From assembly GCA_048498315.1 (NCBI GenBank), contig JBEHYF010000095.1, positions 1 through 20,100 of the forward strand: 20,100 bases of DNA, in the 5' to 3' direction. Under the pieces are notes generated by a model, which saw nothing but the letters and a program-made list of their open reading frames with translations, ran no database searches and was not told the DNA's origin. Shown here one piece after another: positions 15,644 through 20,100 of the stretch. Source of the stretch: Actinoallomurus sp048498315 (GTDB lineage: Bacteria > Actinomycetota > Actinomycetes > Streptosporangiales > Streptosporangiaceae). The translations under genes were made by a program, and so were the position numbers. Position 1 is the first letter of the stretch; every line of letters begins with the position of its first letter.

Positions 15644-16106
15644 ATACTCCAAGGCCCAGATCGCCGACCTGCTGGCGGGCCGGCTCGGCTCAGAGGACCT
15701 GCAGGTGCTGCAGCGTCAGGAGAAGGACCCGGGGCGGGAGGCCCTGGTCCGGGAGATCGAACGGGAGCGCCTCGGCTGGGCCGAGTCCATCCTGGTCTGT
15801 CTCCAACAGCACCTGTACGTCGTGGAGCACGCCGACGGCGCCCGGACGGTGCGCTGCGACTGCGGACACGACTTCGGCGACTACCGGCGCAACTGGAAAG
15901 TGGCGGCGCTCGTCTACGAGCGTGACCCTGAGGACGGCACGATCTTCCGCGGCCCGCGGGCGGCCGATCCGCAGTGGAACATCCTCCGTGAGTTCTACTG
16001 CCCCGGATGTGCCACGCAGCTCGACGTCGAGGTCGTACCCCGGGGCTACCCCTTCGTCTTCAACTTCCTTCCGGACATCGACGTCGACGAGGAGCGCGGG
16101 ACATGA
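15636..16106 (+). CDS. acxC: Acetone carboxylase-type gamma subunit
   Basis: The 156-residue protein matches the small gamma subunit (about 168 residues) found only with acetone and acetophenone carboxylase-type enzymes. C74 and C76 (RCDCGHDFG) with C122 and C125 (YCPGCATQLD) form a zinc-ribbon site; the stretch YRRNWKVAALVYERDP between them is family-typical. In acetone carboxylase this subunit binds zinc and is needed for the assembled alpha2-beta2-gamma2 enzyme. This gene separates the cluster from hydantoinase and oxoprolinase operons, which lack it. GTG 15636 follows GGTGGAGGT with a five-base spacer and lies eight bases inside the alpha gene. Its stop overlaps the next start as ATGA (16103-16106). 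Confidence 0.9.
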   Translation: MPEYSKAQIADLLAGRLGSEDLQVLQRQEKDPGREALVREIERERLGWAESILVCLQQHLYVVEHADGARTVRCDCGHDFGDYRRNWKVAALVYERDPEDGTIFRGPRAADPQWNILREFYCPGCATQLDVEVVPRGYPFVFNFLPDIDVDEERGT

Positions 16107-17488
16107 ACGCTCAGGGCGACCGGCCGGCGAGGGACTTCCTCGCGTGGTGCGAGGAGCACGGCGTGCACACCGTGGTGGTCGGCACCTCCGACACCCACGG
16201 ATCGTGGGTCGGCAAGCGGGTGACCGTGCGCGACGTACCCGCCCTCCTCCAGGGGGAGGGACTCGCCTTCAGCGACGTGCTCTTCGTGATCACCCGCGAC
16301 GGGGACAACGTCGTGGAGCCGCCCGAAACCGCCACGACGTACTTCCCCTGCAAGGACAACGGCTACCCCGACATCTTCCTGCGGCCCGATCCGTCGACCG
16401 CCCGGATGCTGCCGTGGCACGACGGCACGGCTGCGCTCAACGGCACGTTCGTCCGCCCGGACCACACCCCCGTGCCGATCGCTCCCCGCAACGTCCTGGC
16501 CGCTCAGGTCGAACGGGCGTGCGATCTCGGGCTGGAGGTCCGCATCGGGTTCGAATTCGAGTTCTATCTGCTGCAGGGTTCGCTCGACGAGCTGGTGGGC
16601 GGTGGGTACGAACTGCGGCCGTTGTCCCCGCGGCCGTACACCTACATGGTGTTCCGGTCCAGTGTGGACGCGCCGCTGCTGCGGCGCATCCGCGACAGCC
16701 TTGAGGGGGCCGGCATCACGGTGGAGGCGCTCAATCCCGAGACCGGGCCCGGACAGTACGAGATCAACACTCGGTTCGCGGAGGCGCTGCGCGCCGGCGA
16801 CGACGCGTTCCTCTACAAGAACGCGATCAAGGAGCTCGCCGCGGCCGAGGGGCTGGTCGCGACGTTCATGGCCAAGCCGCACACCGACTGGGCCGGATCG
16901 AGTTGCCACCTGCACCAGTCACTGTGGCGTCTCGACGACGGCGCGCCGTTGATGTGGTCCGAGGACGGGCCACTGTCGGAGACGGGCAGGCGGTACGCGG
17001 CCGGGCTGCTGGCGAGCATGGCCGACTTCGCCGCGCTGTTCGCGCCCACCGTCAACGCCTACAAGCGGCTCGTCCCCTATTCGTGGGCGGCGACGACGGC
17101 GAGTTGGGGGCTGGACAACCGGTCCGCCGGGCTGCGGGTCGTGGGAGAGAGCCCACAGACCAAGCGGGTCGAGCATCGACTGGGCGGGGCCGACGTGAAC
17201 CCCTACCTCGCCATCGCCGCCTGCCTGGCCGGCGGCCTGCACGGCGTGGAGAGGGGACTGGAGCTCGGTGAGCCGTACGGCGGGGACGCCTACGCCGACG
17301 ACGGGCTGCCCCGGCTGCCGACCGCCTTTTCCGAGGCGCTCGATCGCCTGGAGACGAGCGACCTCGCGCGAAGCACGTTCGGCGACGACTTCGTCGAGCA
17401 CTTCGTCGCGATGAAGCGCTGGGAGGTCGAACGGTACAACGGCCAGGTCTCCGACTGGGAAGTACGTCACTACGTGGAGACGGCGTGA
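16103..17488 (+). CDS. Glutamine synthetase-like gamma-glutamyl-amine ligase (PuuA/IpuC type)
   Basis: The 461-residue protein has the whole glutamine synthetase fold: N-terminal beta-grasp with GTSDTHGSWVGKRV, metal ligands E151 and E153 (GFEFEFYL), E212 and E220 (NPETGPGQYEIN), H269 (SCHLHQS), nucleotide and substrate residues in NAYKRLVPYSW and DNRSAGLR, and R359 in VEHRLGGADVNPYLA. True GlnA proteins have GSGMHxHxS and a longer conserved C-terminus; divergence here and the gene context point to a ligase joining glutamate to an amine with ATP, as PuuA does with putrescine and IpuC with isopropylamine. It overlaps both neighbours by four bases (ATGA before, GTGA after). Together with the hydrolase at 10592 it could form a protection-deprotection pair for the substrate amine. 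Confidence 0.88.
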   Translation: MNAQGDRPARDFLAWCEEHGVHTVVVGTSDTHGSWVGKRVTVRDVPALLQGEGLAFSDVLFVITRDGDNVVEPPETATTYFPCKDNGYPDIFLRPDPSTARMLPWHDGTAALNGTFVRPDHTPVPIAPRNVLAAQVERACDLGLEVRIGFEFEFYLLQGSLDELVGGGYELRPLSPRPYTYMVFRSSVDAPLLRRIRDSLEGAGITVEALNPETGPGQYEINTRFAEALRAGDDAFLYKNAIKELAAAEGLVATFMAKPHTDWAGSSCHLHQSLWRLDDGAPLMWSEDGPLSETGRRYAAGLLASMADFAALFAPTVNAYKRLVPYSWAATTASWGLDNRSAGLRVVGESPQTKRVEHRLGGADVNPYLAIAACLAGGLHGVERGLELGEPYGGDAYADDGLPRLPTAFSEALDRLETSDLARSTFGDDFVEHFVAMKRWEVERYNGQVSDWEVRHYVETA

Positions 17489-17886
17489 ACAGCGGAGCCG
17501 GTCTGCGGGTCGTGCACCGCAGGTACGTCTCGTTCGACCACGCGCACTATGCCGGTGGCCTCGTCGACGGGGCCTTCGTTCTCGGCCTCTTCGGTGATGT
17601 GGCCACGGAGGTGTGTATCCGGCTCGACGGCGATGAGGGGCTGTTCGCGTCCTACCAGGACGTGCGGTTCCGTGCGCCGGTCTACGGCGGCGACGTGGTC
17701 GAGGCCGAGGCGGTGGTCGAGCACATCGGCCGGCGCAGCCGACGGCTGCGCTTCGAGTGCCGGGTCGTGGCACGCGGGTGTCGCGAAGCCCGGCCCAGCG
17801 CGGCGACGGTCCTGGATCCGCCGATCACCGCCGTCGACGCGGTGGGCACCGTCGTCGTCCCCCCATCCGCCGGGGAGGCCTCATGA
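17485..17886 (+). CDS. kal: Hotdog-fold 3-aminobutyryl-CoA/beta-alanyl-CoA ammonia lyase (Kal-like)
   Basis: The 133-residue protein matches the small hotdog-fold ammonia lyase of lysine fermentation (Kal) and its beta-alanyl-CoA relative: HAHYAGGLVDGAFVLGLFGD (19-38), VATEVCIRLDGDEGLFASY (39-57), RFRAPVYGGDVVEAEA (61-76), and a C-terminal VLDPPITAVDAVGTVVVP. These enzymes remove ammonia from a beta-aminoacyl-CoA to leave the enoyl-CoA. Compared with anaerobe sequences as I remember them, HYGGN is HYAGG here, so the exact substrate may differ. GTG 17485 overlaps the ligase stop, and ATGA at 17883-17886 couples it to the Kce-like gene. The Kal-Kce pairing is the same as in lysine fermentation, although KamA/KamD-type aminomutases and the diaminohexanoate dehydrogenase are absent here. 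A generic MaoC-like or thioesterase role is less likely. Confidence 0.85.
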   Translation: MNSGAGLRVVHRRYVSFDHAHYAGGLVDGAFVLGLFGDVATEVCIRLDGDEGLFASYQDVRFRAPVYGGDVVEAEAVVEHIGRRSRRLRFECRVVARGCREARPSAATVLDPPITAVDAVGTVVVPPSAGEAS

Positions 17887-18725
17887 CCGGTGCGCCGACG
17901 GCGAAGACCCTCATCACCGTGGCTCCGACCGGGGCCGAGGCGGGCAAGGAGGCCGTGCCCGACCTCCCGACCACCCTCGATGAGCTGGTCGCCACGGCCA
18001 AGGCCTGTGAGGCCGCGGGCGCTGCGCTCATCCACGTCCACATCCGCGACGCCGATGCCCGGCCGACCCTGGACCTCGGCCTGCTCCGGGAGACCGTCGC
18101 CGCCCTCCGTACGGAGACGAGCCTGGTCGTCCAGCTTTCCACGGGCGGTTCGGTGCACGATTTCTACGAGGACCGGCTCCGTGTCCTCGATGCCCGTCCC
18201 GATTCGTGCTCGCTGACGATGGGCACGGTCAACTTCGGCGACGACGTCTTCATGAACCCGTGGCCGTTCATCGTCGAGTTGTACGCACGGGCCCGGGAGC
18301 ATGAGATCGTGCCCGAATTCGAACTGTTCGACCTCGGGCACGTCGCCGCGTTGCACCGGCTGCTCGACACGTACGGCCCTCCGTATGGCGGTGCCGTCCA
18401 CTGTGACCTCGTCATGGGGGTTCCGGGCGGGATGCCGGGAACCGCGGCCGCGCTCGTCGCCGCCGTACAGGCGTTCCCGGAGGCGGTCACGAGCTGGAGC
18501 GCCACCGGTATCGGCCGAACGACCCTGCCCGTCGCGCTGGCCGCGCTGTCGGCCGGCGGGCACCTGCGCGTCGGCATGGAGGACACCCTCACCTTCGCCA
18601 AGGGCCGGCCGGTACGCGACAACGCCCAACTGGTCTCACGTGCCGTGCGGCTTGCCGAGATCGCCCAGCGCCCGCCGATGACACCCGAAGAGGCACGCGG
18701 GCTGCTCAGGGTGAGGGCGCGTTGA
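17883..18725 (+). CDS. kce: Beta-keto acid cleavage enzyme (BKACE, DUF849; Kce-like)
   Basis: The 280-residue TIM-barrel protein has the BKACE pattern: LITVAPTGAEAGKE (10-23), zinc ligands H51 and H53 in IHVHIRD, QLSTGG (84-89), PEFELFDLGH (144-153), GVPGGMPGT (179-187), and the third zinc ligand E233 in RVGMEDTL. BKACE enzymes react a beta-keto acid with acetyl-CoA (or a similar thioester) to give acetoacetate and the CoA ester of the remaining part; Kce does this with 3-keto-5-aminohexanoate. The product of the carboxylase-type complex in this operon would be a beta-keto acid, and the neighbour Kal-like lyase uses a beta-aminoacyl-CoA, so this enzyme fits between them. It is the last operon gene; no clear terminator follows, only a HAD relic. 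Confidence 0.93.
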   Translation: MTGAPTAKTLITVAPTGAEAGKEAVPDLPTTLDELVATAKACEAAGAALIHVHIRDADARPTLDLGLLRETVAALRTETSLVVQLSTGGSVHDFYEDRLRVLDARPDSCSLTMGTVNFGDDVFMNPWPFIVELYARAREHEIVPEFELFDLGHVAALHRLLDTYGPPYGGAVHCDLVMGVPGGMPGTAAALVAAVQAFPEAVTSWSATGIGRTTLPVALAALSAGGHLRVGMEDTLTFAKGRPVRDNAQLVSRAVRLAEIAQRPPMTPEEARGLLRVRAR

Positions 18726-18726
18726 C

Positions 18727-18903
18727 GTGCCCTGATCGGTGACTCCGTCAGCGACATCAGCGCGGTCCGGAACGCGAAGACCCGCAGCATCGGCTACGCC
18801 GACAAGCCCGGCGAGGAAGAACGCTTCCACCTTCGCCGGAACCGACGCCGTCATCACCGGCATGAGCGACCTCATCCCCGCCATTCTCCGGCGAAAGCGG
18901 TAA
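18727..18903 (+). pseudogene. HAD-family phosphatase C-terminal relic, copy B
   Basis: The stretch reads ALIGDSVSDISAVRNAKTRS then IGYADKPGEEERF in one frame, and FAGTDAVITGMSDLIPAILR ending with TAA at 18901-18903 in another. One frameshift near 18830 therefore breaks an otherwise clean HAD C-terminus (GDSxxD is motif IV). The DxD nucleophile half is missing, as the relic starts just after the BKACE stop. It shares 54 of 60 bases (18729-18788) with copy A at 7878-7937. It cannot make a functional phosphatase. Confidence 0.75.
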
Positions 18904-19061
18904 CGCCAAGCCCGACCAGGCTCCGCCGGGGTGCCACGGTACGGCTTGTTGTCATGACCGGTTAACCGCACTGCCCTTCCTTCGCGTCCTCACACGTGGT
19001 GTCATACACCCGCAAACCCCCACGAGCCTCTTATGAGGCATAAATCAGACGCGGAGCCAAT
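18904..19061. promoter_or_regulatory. Leader region of the phospholipase D gene with several dyads
   Basis: No gene is seen. It contains the perfect palindrome CGGTTAACCG (18959-18968), a nested ACAC-3-GTGT-3-ACAC arrangement (18992-19009), and a small hairpin GCCTC-TTAT-GAGGC (19026-19039) about 22 bases before the start codon. These may be regulator sites or leader structure; no clear -35/-10 pair was found. Confidence 0.35.
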
Positions 19062-20054
19062 ATGGTGTGGAAGGTCCTCCGTCGGATCGGTACTGCGCTG
19101 GTAGCCGGCGCCGTAGTGGTCACCACGGCCATCCCCGCGAACGCCGCGAGCTACAGCGCGTTCGTCTTCTCACAGAGCGGTGGCCAGACCGCCATCTACG
19201 ACTTCATCAACTCGGCGACAACCTCCCTCGACATGACGATGTACGAGCTGGAGGACACCACGGCCGTCAACGACCTCGTGGCCCTGAAGCAGAAGGGCGT
19301 CACGGTGCGGGTCATTCTGGACCGCAAACACCAGAGCGCCAACAGTTCGGCGTACAACACGCTGACGGGCGCGGGGGTGGGAGTGGTGTGGTCGTCTTCC
19401 GCCTTCGTCTACACCCACCAGAAGACCATCACGGTGGACGACGCCAAGTCGCTGATCCTCACCGGCAATCTGACCTCGCAGTACTACGGCACCAGCCGCG
19501 ACTACGGCGTGTTCACCGACGACACACGCGACGTCGCGGCGATCGAGAAGGTGTTCAACGCCGACTACGCCGGCACCTCGATCACCCCGACCAACGGCGA
19601 CCATCTGCTCTGGTCGCCCACCGACTCCCGCAGCCGCCTGCTCACCGTGATCAACGGCGCCACCAAGACGCTCGATGTGGAGGAGCTGGAGTTCAGCGAC
19701 TCCACGGTGGTGAACGCCATCGTGGCGCGGGCGCAGGCTGGTGTGCGCGTCCGGGTGGTCCTGGAGGACCCGTCCAGTTACTCCAGCGAGGTGTCCGAGC
19801 TCAAGGCGGCGGGCGGCACCGTCGTCGGGTACTCCGACCCGAACGGCTTCTACATCCACGCCAAGGCGATGGTCGCCGACTACGGCCTGTCCACCCAGCA
19901 GGTCGAGGCGGGGTCGATGAACCTCAGCAGCAACTCGCTGGACAACAACCGGGAGCTGGGCATCATCCTCACCGGTACCGGAGTGGCCGAGCCCGTGGCC
20001 ACCACCATCGAGACCACCTTCAACGGCGACTATGCCGGCGGTACGCCCGCCTGA
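19062..20054 (+). CDS. Secreted phospholipase D-like protein (two HKD motifs)
   Basis: The 330-residue protein has a signal peptide: basic KVLRRIG, hydrophobic TALVAGAVVVTTAIP, and an ANA cleavage motif, so the mature protein probably starts at A29. It then has two PLD repeats. HKD1 is H119, K121, D126 (THQKTITVDD) followed by LTGNLTSQYYGTSRDYG; HKD2 is H266, K268, D273 (IHAKAMVAD) followed by GSMNLSSNSLDNNRELG. The two histidines would act as nucleophile and acid in phosphodiester cleavage. The short length and closeness to the PLDc_2/Nuc group leave phospholipid or nucleic acid as possible substrates. GGAG five bases before the ATG supports the start. It is a single gene, apparently unrelated to the operon. 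Confidence 0.92.
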   Translation: MVWKVLRRIGTALVAGAVVVTTAIPANAASYSAFVFSQSGGQTAIYDFINSATTSLDMTMYELEDTTAVNDLVALKQKGVTVRVILDRKHQSANSSAYNTLTGAGVGVVWSSSAFVYTHQKTITVDDAKSLILTGNLTSQYYGTSRDYGVFTDDTRDVAAIEKVFNADYAGTSITPTNGDHLLWSPTDSRSRLLTVINGATKTLDVEELEFSDSTVVNAIVARAQAGVRVRVVLEDPSSYSSEVSELKAAGGTVVGYSDPNGFYIHAKAMVADYGLSTQQVEAGSMNLSSNSLDNNRELGIILTGTGVAEPVATTIETTFNGDYAGGTPA

Positions 20055-20100
20055 CCCGGAAGCGGCGTGAAGGAGGCAAGCGGAGAAGGACCCCCCACCC
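20055..20100. other. Right-end flank
   Basis: Only 46 bases remain after the phospholipase D stop. They are purine-rich with no readable feature. Confidence 0.3.

Noticed and set aside
14168..15652. Minus-strand open frame of 494 codons opposite the alpha subunit
   Set aside because: Antisense shadow of a strongly conserved HyuB-type gene.
10592..17488. A standard putrescine (Puu) operon
   Set aside because: Only PuuP-, PuuA- and PuuD-like genes are present; the oxidase PuuB, dehydrogenase PuuC and aminotransferase are missing and carboxylase genes lie in between.
1..20100. CRISPR arrays, tRNA and rRNA genes
   Set aside because: I looked for regularly spaced repeats and conserved RNA gene sequence and saw none.

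Overview
The window is high-GC DNA from an actinomycete. Evidence for this is the G/C-dominated third codon position, frequent GTG starts, chains of ATGA/GTGA stop-start overlaps, a promoter that appears to give a leaderless mRNA, and a PF04672-type S-adenosylmethionine methyltransferase of the kind expanded in filamentous actinomycetes. A Streptosporangiales-like host (Actinomadura, Nonomuraea, Streptosporangium) is my guess; nothing here fixes the genus. No rRNA, tRNA or CRISPR array was seen.

Left end (1-1793): a worn region with an IS110-family transposase running off the left edge, a non-coding or decayed stretch, the frameshifted N-terminus of an FAD-dependent aromatic-type monooxygenase, and a 119-residue open frame of unknown function.

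Alcohol/aldehyde oxidation module (1794-6405, minus strand): an iron-dependent alcohol dehydrogenase, a GAF-containing NarL-type sensor kinase and its response regulator form an overlapping unit. A glutathione-independent formaldehyde dehydrogenase follows after a 199-base gap. The layout suggests a two-component system that senses an alcohol or aldehyde and controls the two dehydrogenases.

Middle (6406-8043): a divergent intergenic region, one PF04672 methyltransferase, then relics: pieces of a GntP-type gluconate permease (minus strand) and the C-terminal motif of a HAD phosphatase (plus strand).

Catabolic operon (8044-18725): a divergent FadR-type GntR repressor, an APC permease, a class-I glutamine-amidotransferase-fold gamma-glutamyl hydrolase (PuuD-like), three subunits resembling acetone carboxylase (beta, alpha and the diagnostic zinc-ribbon gamma), a PuuA-type glutamine synthetase homologue, a hotdog protein matching 3-aminobutyryl-CoA/beta-alanyl-CoA ammonia lyase (Kal), and a beta-keto acid cleavage enzyme (BKACE/Kce). 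The last seven genes have overlapping ends. I infer a pathway for an amine carrying a methyl ketone: uptake, gamma-glutamyl protection of the amine, ATP-dependent carboxylation of the ketone to a beta-keto acid, cleavage with acetyl-CoA to acetoacetate plus a beta-aminoacyl-CoA, removal of the gamma-glutamyl group, and elimination of ammonia to an enoyl-CoA. I know of no described pathway with this combination, and it is the most interesting content of the window. The promoter region has a 26-base near-perfect palindrome on the -10 element and a leader hairpin whose right arm could also mask the ribosome binding site.

Right end (18726-20100): a second, better preserved HAD C-terminal relic about 90% identical over 60 bases to the one before the operon, so related fragments bracket the operon. 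Then a short intergenic region with several dyads and a secreted phospholipase D-like protein.
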